Assembly (NCBI GenBank): GCA_910585855.1 | Contig: CAJUGZ010000035.1 | Coordinates: forward strand, 1 to 20,899 | Length of the DNA: 20,899 bases | From: an uncultured Lachnospiraceae bacterium | GTDB taxonomy: Bacteria; Bacillota_A; Clostridia; Lachnospirales; Lachnospiraceae | Direction: 5' to 3' | Shown: piece by piece, positions 1 through 7,714 of the stretch | How positions within the stretch are numbered: the first letter of the stretch is position 1 | How the letters are laid out: each line of letters opens with the position of its first letter | The notes under the pieces: generated by a model | Told to the model about the DNA's origin: nothing | The model's input: the letters and a program-made list of their open reading frames with translations, nothing else | The model's database searches: none | Translations under genes and position numbers: made by a program

Positions 1-148
1 TCGAGCAGAAGTCAAGAACTTCTAACTTTTCTCCAAAGTCACTGCAGGCGGTCCACCATTTTCGAATCTGGCTGTTTCTTGACGCCGGAACGAAAAAAGA
101 ATCTCATTTTTTCGTCATGAGCAACCTGCCTCTGGCGTCCGGTGAAAG
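1..148 (+). repeat. Right part of long palindromic repeat element, copy 0 (left part outside window)
   Basis: Positions 4-72 match the right arm of the elements at 6058 and 8789 almost base for base, including the CTGCAG site (42-47) and the run ending TTTTCGAATCTGGC. The similarity to copy 1 resumes at about 125-148 with the motif GGCGTCCGGTGAAA, and weaker similarity reaches about 178. Between these lies a perfect hairpin, CGAAAAAA (91-98) with TTTTTTCG (107-114). The outer end (117-148) is nearly identical, inverted, to 12091-12122, which suggests a terminal inverted repeat. No protein-coding potential is seen here. Confidence 0.8.
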
Positions 149-192
149 CAACCTCTTTTCAAAAGCCTAATTAAAGTGAATAATACAGGTTA

Positions 193-221
193 TTGATAAG
201 AAAGGATTTATCTGTTATACT
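193..221 (+). promoter_or_regulatory. Sigma-A-type promoter for the kinase-like gene
   Basis: TTGATA (193-198), a 17-base spacer and TATACT (216-221) make a good housekeeping promoter. It is followed by an AAGGGG ribosome binding site (243-248) and the ATG at 255. It lies just outside the repeat element. Confidence 0.6.
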
Positions 222-254
222 TAATACTGAAAAATTTAGGTTAAGGGGATTTTT

Positions 255-641
255 ATGGATGATATTTTATATGTAAATAATAAAAAATATACAGTTATTA
301 AGCTGTTAGGAAAAGGAAAGGGCGGGTATTCTTATCTTGCACAAATAGATAATCATGATATTGTGGTGAAACAGATACATCATGAGCCGTGTTCTTATTA
401 TCAATTTGGAAATAAAATTGAGGCTGAAATAAATGATTATAAACGTTTACAATCTATAGGAATTTCTTTGCCTAAAATGTTGGATGTGGATAGAGTGACG
501 GAAAGAATTGTAAAGGAATATATTGCAGGTGATACGGCGTATGAGATGATATTAAAAGATAAATTGCCAGAAATTTGTTTGTGTCAGATAAAGGAAATGT
601 TGTCATTTGTTATATCAAGCGAAAACGAATATGATGTATAA
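255..641 (+). pseudogene. Kinase-like protein, 5' fragment (split by TnpB transposon)
   Basis: This 128-codon fragment has a glycine-rich nucleotide-binding loop (LLGKGKGGYSYLAQ, residues 17-30) followed by a lysine in VVKQ (Lys39). That is the layout of a protein-kinase N-lobe. The reading frame ends at 639-641, just before AT-rich sequence shared with the transposon copy at 19808. The matching C-lobe lies beyond the insertion at 1648-1878. The start is set by a strong promoter and AAGGGG ribosome binding site. The original product was probably a small Ser/Thr-type or aminoglycoside-kinase-like protein of about 200 residues. Its position in a defence island hints at, but does not prove, a role in phage defence. 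Confidence 0.65.
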
Positions 642-644
642 AAT

Positions 645-1641
645 AAATAAATAAAAACATAAAATTATATTAAATATTTTAATAAAATAATGGAAATATT
701 TGTTTCAATGTATTATGATTATATCAAGAAAAGAGGTGTTAGAAGATTATGATTGTACAGAGAGTGGAAAAGCATATCATAAAACCATCCAGTCGCTATT
801 ATGCTATGTTGGATCATTTTTGTTTTTTGTCTAAAAATTTGTATAACCATGCCAATTTTATCCTGCGCTATGCGTTTATCCATCATTGTAAGGTTGTTTC
901 TTATGGTGTCATGGATAAAATCTTGAAAGCAGATGAAAACTATCCTGATTACAGGGCAATGCCTACGGCACAGTCCGCACAGCAGGTATTGCGGTTGTTG
1001 GAAAAGAACTGGAAGTCATTTTTTCAGTCTGTAAAAGATTGGACAAAGAACAAAAACAAATATACAGGGAAACCAAAACTGCCAAAGTACAAAAAGAAAG
1101 AGGACAGAAATATCCTTATTTTGACCAATCAGAATGTAAAACGAAAAGAAGACATTTTGAAATTTCCAAGTTAAAAAGAAACCAGAAAGTAAATGACTAT
1201 ATGCATAAAGCGAGTCGTAAAATAGTGAATGCTTGTATCCGTGAAAATATTAATACAATAGTGATAGGATATAATAAAGGTTGGAAAAGGAGTACAAAAT
1301 TAAACAAGAATGTGAATCAAAGTTTTGCAGGACTACCAACACAGTGGTTTATAGAAATGATACAGTATAAGGCACAGGAGGTAAGAATCCGTGTGATTTT
1401 AACAGAAGAATCCTATACATCTGGAACCAGTTTTCTGGATGGAGAAGAACCGGTGAAAAAGAATTATGATAAGAGCAGACGTGTTCACAGAGGATTGTTT
1501 CTGAGCAGTAATGGGATAGAAATCAATGCAGATATTAACGCATCTTATCAAATTTTGAAAAAAGTATTCCCGACAGCATATGTGAACGGGATAGAGGATG
1601 TGGTGTTACATCCAGTCAGAGTAAATGCCGCTTTTATATGA
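645..1641 (+). mobile_element. Decayed TnpB transposon (IS607-like), copy 1
   Basis: The left end (645-738) matches 19808-19901 closely: both run from an AAATAAATAAAAA start through a TTAATAAAATAATGGAAAT stretch to AAAAGAGGTG. Only a degraded tnpB follows; the tnpA present as a remnant in copy 2 is missing. In copy 1 the AGGTG at 734-738 is followed directly by sequence that in copy 2 lies after a second AGGTG (20060-20064). This fits deletion between short direct repeats. The insertion separates the two halves of the kinase-like gene. The right boundary is inferred to lie just past the tnpB stop and was not mapped to the base. Confidence 0.7.
749..1641 (+). pseudogene. tnpB: tnpB pseudogene, internal deletion with frameshift (copy 1)
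   Basis: The N-terminal part (749 to about 1171) is highly similar to residues 1-140 of the tnpB at 20075. It then jumps to sequence matching KRN.K..DYMHKASR.IV (residue 258 onward of copy 2), in another frame. About 117 codons are lost, including the RuvC-I segment with its catalytic aspartate. The C-terminal part keeps the RuvC-II-like TEESYTSG and the RuvC-III-like INADINASYQI segments. No CxxC zinc ribbon is visible between them, as in some gut-Firmicute TnpB subgroups. An apparent open frame starting at 1039 is not a gene start; its first part is out of frame with tnpB. The product cannot be an active RNA-guided nuclease. Confidence 0.8.
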
Positions 1642-1647
1642 GTTGTA

Positions 1648-1878
1648 TTGACTGATAAACTAATTTTATTAAAATTTATTATATATGATAATGATTTTAA
1701 TGAATTTAATAACATAAATTATTTTCCAACTAATTTTATTTTGCAGAATGGTGTTTTATACTATGTTGATTATGAGTGTAATGATTATATGGAAGAGTGG
1801 AATTTTGAAAATTGGGGCATGAAATATTGGTCTAAAACGCCGGAATTTATAAAGTATGTGGAGAAACATTCTGAATAG
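1648..1878 (+). pseudogene. Kinase-like protein, 3' fragment
   Basis: This segment holds INYFPTNFIL followed by LYYVDYECNDY. These resemble the catalytic loop (ending in the N-x-L part) and the DFG-equivalent aspartate of kinase-fold proteins, and so complement the N-lobe fragment at 255-641. It lacks its own ribosome binding site, and the apparent TTG start at 1648 is probably an artefact of the transposon junction. It ends at a TAG, 66 bases before the AlbA_2 gene. Confidence 0.6.
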
Positions 1879-1944
1879 TAAAGTTTTGTTTATTGTTTGG
1901 CAGCAGAGAAATAGTTTTTTGAAGAAAATTTTGGAGGATATTTG

Positions 1945-2775
1945 ATGTTTGATTTATCCAAATTTAATCAATATAGAGAAGATAATCGCCGTGAAGTAAA
2001 AAAAGCAAAAGGCGGTTTACCAGATTCTTTATGGAGTACTTACTCTGCATTTGCAAATTGTTATGGTGGTGTGATTCTTCTTGGTGTAAAAGAAAGAGAA
2101 GATGGGAGTTGGTATACAACAGGATTGCAGGAGGAAAGCAAATTGCGCAAAGACTTTTGGAATACGATCAATAATTTACAAAAAGTGAGTTTGAATCTTT
2201 TATTAGAAAAAGATGTTCAGACTTATCAGGTAGGGAATGATGTTATTATGGTGATTTATGTTCCAAAAGCAAAGAGATAGCAAAAACCGATTTATATTGG
2301 AGAGGATATGTTTAAGGGAACTTATCGGCGTAATGGGGAAGGGGATTATCGTTGTTCTCCTAGCGAGGTAAAAGCAATGCTTCGTGATCAGACAGAAGAT
2401 ACCATGGATATGAAAGTTCTTGAAGAGATGCAGATGGATGTATTCAATATGGAAACGGTACATGCCTATCGGAATCGTCATATGGTATATCGGAGAGAGC
2501 ATGTTTGGGGACAGTTAGAAGATACGGATTATTTGGAAAGAATCGGTGCTGCTAGAGTACTTTATACAGACAACAAACTTCATCCAACAGCGGCAGGTTT
2601 ATTGATGTTTGGAGATGAATATAAAATTTTGTATGAGTATCCAGAGTATTTTCTTGATTTTAGAGAATTATTAGATCCGACCATTCGTTGGACTGATCGT
2701 TTACAATCTAGTTCGGGAGATTGGACAGGCAACTTATTTGATTTCTTTTTTCGAGTATATCAAATGATAAAGTAG
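1945..2775 (+). pseudogene. AlbA_2 (Schlafen-type) ATP-binding domain protein, amber-interrupted and truncated
   Basis: The N-terminal half reads like the AlbA_2 family: YREDNRREVKKAKGGLP, then TYSAFANCYGGVILLGV within the first 60 residues. A TAG at 2278-2280 stops translation after PKAKR. The same frame continues without a gap (QKPIYIGEDMFKGTYRRNGEGDY..) to 2775, so this is a single nonsense change, or else recoding. The family continues well past the RVY segment that ends here, so the 3' part is missing, probably by deletion reaching to just upstream of the methylase. The start at ATG 1945 is set by GGAGG at 1933. Family members occur as transcription regulators and in defence loci; the original role here is unknown. 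Confidence 0.75.
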
Positions 2776-2828
2776 GAATTGAACTACAGTGGTTAATCAA
2801 AATTGGATACATTGCTTTGGGGTAAAAT

Positions 2829-4322
2829 ATGTTAGAAAAAATTGTTGACTTGACGAATCAATATATTGACAGTATGCCTAAAAAAGAACGGAAAAAATAT
2901 GGGCAGTTTTTTACAAGTATAGAAACAGCACGTTTTATGGCTGGACTCTATCATATTTCAGAAAATATGGATACGGTGAAAGTTTTAGATGCCGGAGCTG
3001 GATCGGGGATTTTAGCATGTGCTTTTATTGAACGTCTGGAAACATTAGCTTTTATTAAAAATATTGAATTAACTTGTTATGAAAATGACAGTAATGTTTT
3101 GACGTTATTGCAGAATAATATTGCATTTTGTAAAGAACATTCATCTAAAAATATTATTGTTAATATCTCGACGGACAATTATATTTTGAGTCAATATCTG
3201 GATTTTAATTGCATGATTGGTGGTAATAAGAATCCTGTAAAATATGATTTTGTTATTGGTAATCCACCATATATGAAGATTTCTAAAGATGCACCAGAGG
3301 CAGCGGCAATGCCTGCGGTTTGTTATGGTGCGCCTAATATGTATTTTATTTTTGCTTCTATGAGTCTTTTTAATTTAAAAGAAGAAGGAGAAATGGTGTA
3401 TATTATTCCCCGCTCATGGACTTCTGGGGCTTATTTTAAGCGTTTTCGGGAATATTTTCTTACAAAAGGAAAGATAGAACATATTCATTTGTTTATAAGC
3501 CGTAATAAAGTATTTGATAAAGAAAATGTGCTGCAGGAAACGATTATTGTAAAGGTTAAGAAAACTTGTATTATTCCAAAAGAAGTTACAATTACATCTT
3601 CTAAGTCTAATTGCGATTTTGATGATTTGACTTTTTTGACAGTGCCATATAGTTTGGTGGTATTTGGGACGGATTATTATGTGTATCTGGTAACAAATCA
3701 AGAAGAAGTTAAAGTATTAGAAAAGCTGTATAAATTTGATAAGACATTGCCAGATATTGGTGTTAAGATGAAAACCGGATTGACAGTTGATTTTCGCAAT
3801 CAGGATATATTGCGTGATGAAGCGGAAGAGGGAGCAATTCCGTTGTTTTATTCGCAGCATATTAAGCAGGGGAGAATAGAGTTTCCGATACAAAAGGAGC
3901 ATGAGTATATGACTATGGATCGGAAGGGATTGATACAGGACAATAAAAATTATTTGTTTGTGAAGCGCTTTACTGCCAAAGAAGAACCAAGAAGGCTGCA
4001 GTGCGGCGTGTATTTAGCAAAAGATTTTCCACAGTACAAAAAAATTAGTACACAAAATAAAATTAATTTTGTAGACGGTTTTTTGACTGAGATGACAGAG
4101 TGCTTAGTATATGGTCTATATGTTTTATTTAACTCTACATTGTATGATAAATATTATCGTATATTAAATGGTTCTACTCAGGTGAATTCAACAGAAATCA
4201 ATGCAATGCCAATTCCTGATTTAGAAAGTATCCAGGAAATGGGAAAAAAATTGATGAAAAGTCAGGATTATTCAGAGAATAATTGTAATATGATTTTGGA
4301 GGGATATTGTGAGCAAAATTGA
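2829..4322 (+). CDS. BsuBI/PstI-type type II DNA adenine-N6 methyltransferase
   Basis: This 497-residue protein has motif X (GQFFTS, residues 25-30), the SAM-binding motif I (DAGAGSG, 54-60) and the catalytic NPPY motif IV (145-148) of gamma-type N6-adenine methylases. It is the usual length for the M.PstI/M.BsuBI group. The C-terminal half would be the target recognition region. It should methylate adenine in the site cut by the partner nuclease and so protect host DNA. The start codon ATG 2829 follows a GGGG ribosome binding site at 2819-2822. The gene overlaps the endonuclease gene by 14 bases, which fits coupled translation. CTGCAG is the specificity of the founding members; that it applies here is inference. 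The gene looks intact. Confidence 0.9.
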   Translation: MLEKIVDLTNQYIDSMPKKERKKYGQFFTSIETARFMAGLYHISENMDTVKVLDAGAGSGILACAFIERLETLAFIKNIELTCYENDSNVLTLLQNNIAFCKEHSSKNIIVNISTDNYILSQYLDFNCMIGGNKNPVKYDFVIGNPPYMKISKDAPEAAAMPAVCYGAPNMYFIFASMSLFNLKEEGEMVYIIPRSWTSGAYFKRFREYFLTKGKIEHIHLFISRNKVFDKENVLQETIIVKVKKTCIIPKEVTITSSKSNCDFDDLTFLTVPYSLVVFGTDYYVYLVTNQEEVKVLEKLYKFDKTLPDIGVKMKTGLTVDFRNQDILRDEAEEGAIPLFYSQHIKQGRIEFPIQKEHEYMTMDRKGLIQDNKNYLFVKRFTAKEEPRRLQCGVYLAKDFPQYKKISTQNKINFVDGFLTEMTECLVYGLYVLFNSTLYDKYYRILNGSTQVNSTEINAMPIPDLESIQEMGKKLMKSQDYSENNCNMILEGYCEQN

Positions 4323-5226
4323 TGAAGCAAGAGAGTTTTTGCAGTTGATTGGTATGCCAAAGGTACAGCAGGCGGATATATGCTGTTATGTGATTTTGGC
4401 AATGGCAGGAATAAAACCAGATATGGCGTGGAGTGAGGCAGAAAATGATTGGATTCGGATTCATGATATTATTCAATTTGTTAATGGTTATTATGGGGCT
4501 TCTTATGCAGAGAATAGCAGAGAAACTTTTAGAAAACAAGCTTTGCATAGATTTCGTACTGCAGCATTAGTAGAGGATAATGGTGTGGCAACAAATAGTC
4601 CCAATTATCGTTATCGTTTGACAGAAGAAACTTTGCGAATGTTAAAAACATTGAAGACATCAGAGTGGAAAAAATATTTGCAGCGTTTTTTGAAGTATCA
4701 TGATAGGTTGGTAGATATTTATGCATCAAAAAAGAAAATGACTATGATGCCAGTAAGGATAAATGAAATAGATTTTAGTTTTTCTGTCGGTAAACATAAT
4801 AAGCTGCAGAAAGCAATCATTGAAGAATTTGCACCGAGATTTGCACCAAATTCTGAATGTTTGTATGTAGGAGATACAATAGAAAAAGATTTAGTAAAAA
4901 ATATAGAAAAATTGACAGAGTTGGGATTTGAAATTACACTTCATGATAAAATGCCGGATGTTGTTCTGTATCAAGAGGATAAGAATTGGATTTATTTTGT
5001 AGAATCGGTTACTTCTGTAGGTCCGATGAATCCGAAGAGGATATTGGAGATAATTGAGATGACACAGGGAGTAACAGCAGGAAAAATTTTTGTGACGGCA
5101 TTTTTAGATTTTAAAACATATAAAAAGTTTTTGGAAGAGTTGGCGTGGGAAATAGAAGTATGGATAGCGGAGATGCCGGATCATATGATACATTTGAATG
5201 GAGATAAGTTTTTAGGACCAAGATAG
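4309..5226 (+). CDS. BsuBI/PstI-type restriction endonuclease
   Basis: This 305-residue protein carries the hallmarks of the BsuBI_PstI_RE family: a helical N-terminal part with FVNGYYGASYAENSRETFRK (57-76), and a C-terminal catalytic part with CLYVGDTIEKDLVKN. A PD-(D/E)xK-like core follows: PDVVL (Asp217) and FVESV (Glu232), the last position being valine instead of lysine. Characterised R.PstI and R.BsuBI are about 315-325 residues, so this one is full length. The GTG start at 4309 sits behind GGAGGG (4298-4303), inside the end of the methylase gene. The expected cut site is CTGCAG. It forms an R-M operon with the upstream gene and is followed by a terminator. Confidence 0.9.
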   Translation: MSKIDEAREFLQLIGMPKVQQADICCYVILAMAGIKPDMAWSEAENDWIRIHDIIQFVNGYYGASYAENSRETFRKQALHRFRTAALVEDNGVATNSPNYRYRLTEETLRMLKTLKTSEWKKYLQRFLKYHDRLVDIYASKKKMTMMPVRINEIDFSFSVGKHNKLQKAIIEEFAPRFAPNSECLYVGDTIEKDLVKNIEKLTELGFEITLHDKMPDVVLYQEDKNWIYFVESVTSVGPMNPKRILEIIEMTQGVTAGKIFVTAFLDFKTYKKFLEELAWEIEVWIAEMPDHMIHLNGDKFLGPR

Positions 5227-5256
5227 TGGTAGTAAAACAATAATATTATAGTAGAG

Positions 5257-5295
5257 GCACATGGAATAGCAAAATTGTAAACCATGTGCTTTTTT
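5257..5295 (+). terminator. Rho-independent terminator after the R-M operon
   Basis: GCACATGG (5257-5264) pairs perfectly with CCATGTGC (5282-5289), followed by six T. It lies 30 bases past the endonuclease stop and before the convergent lipoprotein gene. Confidence 0.8.
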
Positions 5296-5334
5296 GCATT
5301 TACAGTGTTTGATTTTTGGATATAAATTTTTATA

Positions 5335-5943
5335 TTATTCGGACTCATTGATGGCAATAATTTTTAATCCTTGTGAAGTTAAGTCAGTATTTAAAACTTC
5401 ACCAATCCAAATTTGTCCAGATTCTCCAAGCATAATTCCTTCCCAATTACAAAACATTTCTGTACAGTCTTCTTTTTCAATGGCTGAAAAGAAGGATTCT
5501 TTTAAGTTTTCTTCGAACTTATCGGATGCAGCAAGAAAATCGGTGCTGTTATTATAGGTAGTACCTGATATTGTAATAGGATAAGAAATTTCAGAGGAAA
5601 TCGTTGTCCAGTCATGTTCTAGGAATAATTGTTTGATTCGAGCCGCATAGCTTTCAACTTCAGAGCGAGGAATACTTGTTGCAGCATGATAGTAATTATC
5701 ATCAATGGCTGATATGGTTTCTTCTGATTGCAGAGGTATGTCCTGAATGAAAGTACTGGTATCGGTTTCGTTTGTGTTATTTTTTTCAATTAGTAAAGTT
5801 TCTGGTTGAGTTGAAGGTACTTCAGGTGTGGATAAAACAGTTTTGGTTGTTTCTGATGTAGGTTTCGGTTCTGCCGTGTGTTTAGAACATCCATAGAGTT
5901 GTGTACTTAATAGAATAAGTAATAAGATAAATAGTTTTTTCAT
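5335..5943 (-). CDS. Putative lipoprotein of unknown function
   Basis: The 202-residue product begins with a lipoprotein signal: MKK, a hydrophobic stretch, then the lipobox LYGC with the modified cysteine at position 19. A low-complexity Thr/Ser/Pro/Glu linker (about residues 20-75) leads to a small folded domain (about 85-202) containing SEISYPITISGTTYNNS and WEGIMLGESGQIWIGEV. That organisation resembles small extracellular NTF2-like or unknown lipoproteins of Clostridia. It should be anchored on the outer face of the membrane. It has its own promoter and is transcribed towards the R-M operon. I cannot assign a function. The gene looks intact. Confidence 0.75.
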   Translation of the reverse strand: MKKLFILLLILLSTQLYGCSKHTAEPKPTSETTKTVLSTPEVPSTQPETLLIEKNNTNETDTSTFIQDIPLQSEETISAIDDNYYHAATSIPRSEVESYAARIKQLFLEHDWTTISSEISYPITISGTTYNNSTDFLAASDKFEENLKESFFSAIEKEDCTEMFCNWEGIMLGESGQIWIGEVLNTDLTSQGLKIIAINESE

Positions 5944-5988
5944 AAAAATTTTCCTTTCTATTTTTATTTTACAACTGAAACAGTTAAA

Positions 5989-6017
5989 ATTATAATGGAA
6001 TGAAACGTAATGTGCAA
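5989..6017 (-). promoter_or_regulatory. Promoter of the lipoprotein gene
   Basis: On the minus strand TTGCAC (6012-6017), a 17-base spacer and TATAAT (5989-5994) form a good sigma-A promoter. A small dyad, AACTG-AAA-CAGTT (5973-5985), covers the expected transcription start and could be an operator. AGGAAA just upstream of the ATG (5943) serves as ribosome binding site. Confidence 0.6.
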
Positions 6018-6057
6018 GTAAAAGATATGAATTTTTCAGTTAGTTTTTTGGATAGAG

Positions 6058-6492
6058 GACGCCAGATTCGAAAATGGTGGACAGCCTGCTGTTCCAGTTT
6101 CCAAAAAGCAAGAAGTTCTAAGACTTCTGCATTTTCATGTATCCAACCATACAGACCGGGGCGCAATTCGCCCGTATGACAGCCAAAATGTAATTGGTGT
6201 AAGGAAGGATTTTCTAGACCATAAGACGTTCTCTTTTTGAATGATACGGGCTAAACACCCCCCTTTTTTTTCACACACTGCATGGAAGCAGTATGTGAAA
6301 AAAATCTTAGGTTTTTCAGCAGAAGTCAAGAACTTCTAACTTTTCTCCAAAGTCACTGCAGGCTGTCCACCGTTTTCGAATCTGGCTGTTTCTTGAGCCC
6401 GAAATAGGAAAGAATCTTATCTAAACTTTTATACTTTATAAGAATTTTTTAAATTTCTGCCGTACTCCAACCTCCTCCGGCGTCCGGTGAAA
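6058..6492. repeat. Long palindromic repeat element, copy 1 (complete)
   Basis: The left arm (6058-6130) and right arm (6319-6386) are inverted repeats able to fold into a long stem. GACGCCAGATTCGAAAA pairs with TTTTCGAATCTGGC, and GGTGGACAGCCTG (6076-6088) pairs with CAGGCTGTCCACC (6359-6371). Each arm also holds its own short hairpin (AGAAGT..ACTTCT). The centre has GGGCG/CGCCC and a hairpin CACACACTGC/GCAGTATGTG (6272-6297) flanked by T and A runs. The outer right part reaches a GGCGTCCGGTGAAAA motif at 6479-6493. No coding potential is credible. This element fills most of the gap between the lipoprotein and DUF262 genes. It could be a MITE or a structured RNA. Confidence 0.8.
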
Positions 6493-6566
6493 ATAACTCC
6501 TTTGCAGCATCCTGTCTTCAAAAGTTCAATTAAAGGATAAATTTTTTTGAAAATTTAAAAATATAG

Positions 6567-6595
6567 TTGAAAGCAGAAAAACATTGTGATACATA
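6567..6595 (+). promoter_or_regulatory. Possible promoter of the DUF262 pseudogene
   Basis: TTGAAA (6567-6572), a 17-base spacer and TACATA (6590-6595) precede an AAAGGAG ribosome binding site (6614-6620) and ATG 6631. The rest of 6493-6630 is AT-rich with no other signal that I see. Confidence 0.35.
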
Positions 6596-6630
6596 TTATA
6601 TATGGAATTGTAAAAAGGAGATTAAAACAA

Positions 6631-7046
6631 ATGAAAGGTTCAGAATGTAGATTAATAGAATATATGGAAGGTTCAAAAAAGCGTTTTATTATTCCGGTTT
6701 ATCAGCGCAATTATGACTGGAAAATGGAAAATTGTCAGCAGCGTCTTACTACGGTATCCCTGTTATTTTTGGCAATGTATAATTTGATTACAAATAATAT
6801 AATTGTACCGCAGGACAGTTCGTTGGGAAAGCAGATATATGAGGATTTTCTTGTGGATAAATACCAGTTGCAGGATACTCGTATTAAGTTAAAACCGGTA
6901 AAAAATGATCAGAAGGTATTTGGAAAGCTTTTTGAAAGTACCGATGAGTATATTCGGGAATCTAATTTGACGACCAATTATAATTATTTTTATGATAGAA
7001 TTCAGAAACAGGAGATTACAATCGATCAGTTGTTTGATGCAATATT
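6631..7046 (+). pseudogene. DUF262 (GmrS-like) protein, 5' fragment with internal deletion
   Basis: The start (CRLIEYMEGSKKRFIIP then VYQRNYDWKMENC) is the typical N-terminus of DUF262 proteins, whose relatives include the GmrSD and other modification-dependent nucleases. After ENC the sequence jumps directly to QQRLTTVSLLFLAMYNL. Family members have roughly 50 more residues here, ending in a DGQQR motif, so the DG of that motif has been lost in an in-frame deletion around 6730-6735. The frame then runs to IDQLFDAI, where a tnpB fragment begins. ATG 6631 is preferred over an earlier in-frame ATG at 6586 because of the AAAGGAG at 6614-6620. The 3' part of the gene resumes at 7715. Confidence 0.75.
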
Positions 7047-7714
7047 CGGAAAAGGAGAGATGAAAAAATTATTTAAGCATTTTCGTGATGAAAATGAAGA
7101 GGTGAAATGGATTTTGGAATGTTCTTCTGAAATACCCGACCAAGCATTATGTGATTTAGATGACGCTTATAAAAGATTTTGGAAAGGAAAAACGGATTTT
7201 CCTAGATGGAAAAGGAAGCATAAATCAGAACTTTCCTTTTATCATTCTTCTAATAAGATTAAAGTGAAAGAGGATAGGATTTATTTTGAAAAAATAGGCT
7301 GGGTAAAAATAAAGGATGAAAACAGATTGGTTAGAGGTGTTTACAAAGGGAAAAACAAAGCTGAAAATGCGAAAGTTTATAATCCTAGAATTAAATATAA
7401 TGGTAAGTATTGGTATTTAGCTGTTGCGATTGAAATGAATGATAGGAAAAAGGAAGAAAAATCGGATATAAGATTAGGAATCGATGTAGGTTTGAAAGAA
7501 TTAGCTACTTGTTCTGATACCAAAGTTTTTCCTAATATTAATAAATCGAAAAAGATAAAAAAACTTGAAAAGAGGTTAAAGAAAGAACAGAGAAAATCAT
7601 CAAGACAACTATGCGCTAATACCGACCATTATGAAAAATCAAAGGATAAAAATGGAAAAGATTGTTTCAAACCTGTTTGGAAAAAACCTTTAAAAGAATG
7701 TAAAAATATTCAGA
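7047..7714 (+). pseudogene. tnpB: tnpB fragment of a second type, inserted in the DUF262 gene
   Basis: About 222 codons in frame with the DUF262 5' part read as the middle of an IS200/IS605-type TnpB. The series is AYKRFWKGKTDFPRWKRKHK, then FEKIGWVKIKDENR, then a RuvC-I motif GIDVGLKELATCSD, then the lysine-rich KLEKRLKKEQRK. The N-terminal about 80 residues and everything after the start of the bridging region (RuvC-II, zinc ribbon, RuvC-III) are missing. It is clearly different from the other two tnpB genes in the window. The right junction falls at the DUF262 sequence NLTLTAYNSKYSN. No tnpA, ends or guide RNA region were recognised. Confidence 0.75.

Noticed and set aside
1039..1171. Apparent start of a separate 200-codon gene
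   Set aside because: This part is out of frame with tnpB; only the segment after the deletion junction is real tnpB sequence.
2763..2824. Short in-frame peptide (NDKVGIELQWLIKIGYIALG) before the methylase, possibly a control protein of the R-M system
   Set aside because: Too short, no start codon with a ribosome binding site, and no helix-turn-helix; more likely debris from the deletion that truncated the AlbA_2 gene.
5294..5557. Plus-strand open frame after the R-M terminator
   Set aside because: Antisense to the lipoprotein gene, which has a lipobox, promoter and ribosome binding site.
6135..6329. 64-codon minus-strand open frame in repeat copy 1
   Set aside because: It lies wholly within the palindromic element and is not conserved as a frame in copy 2.
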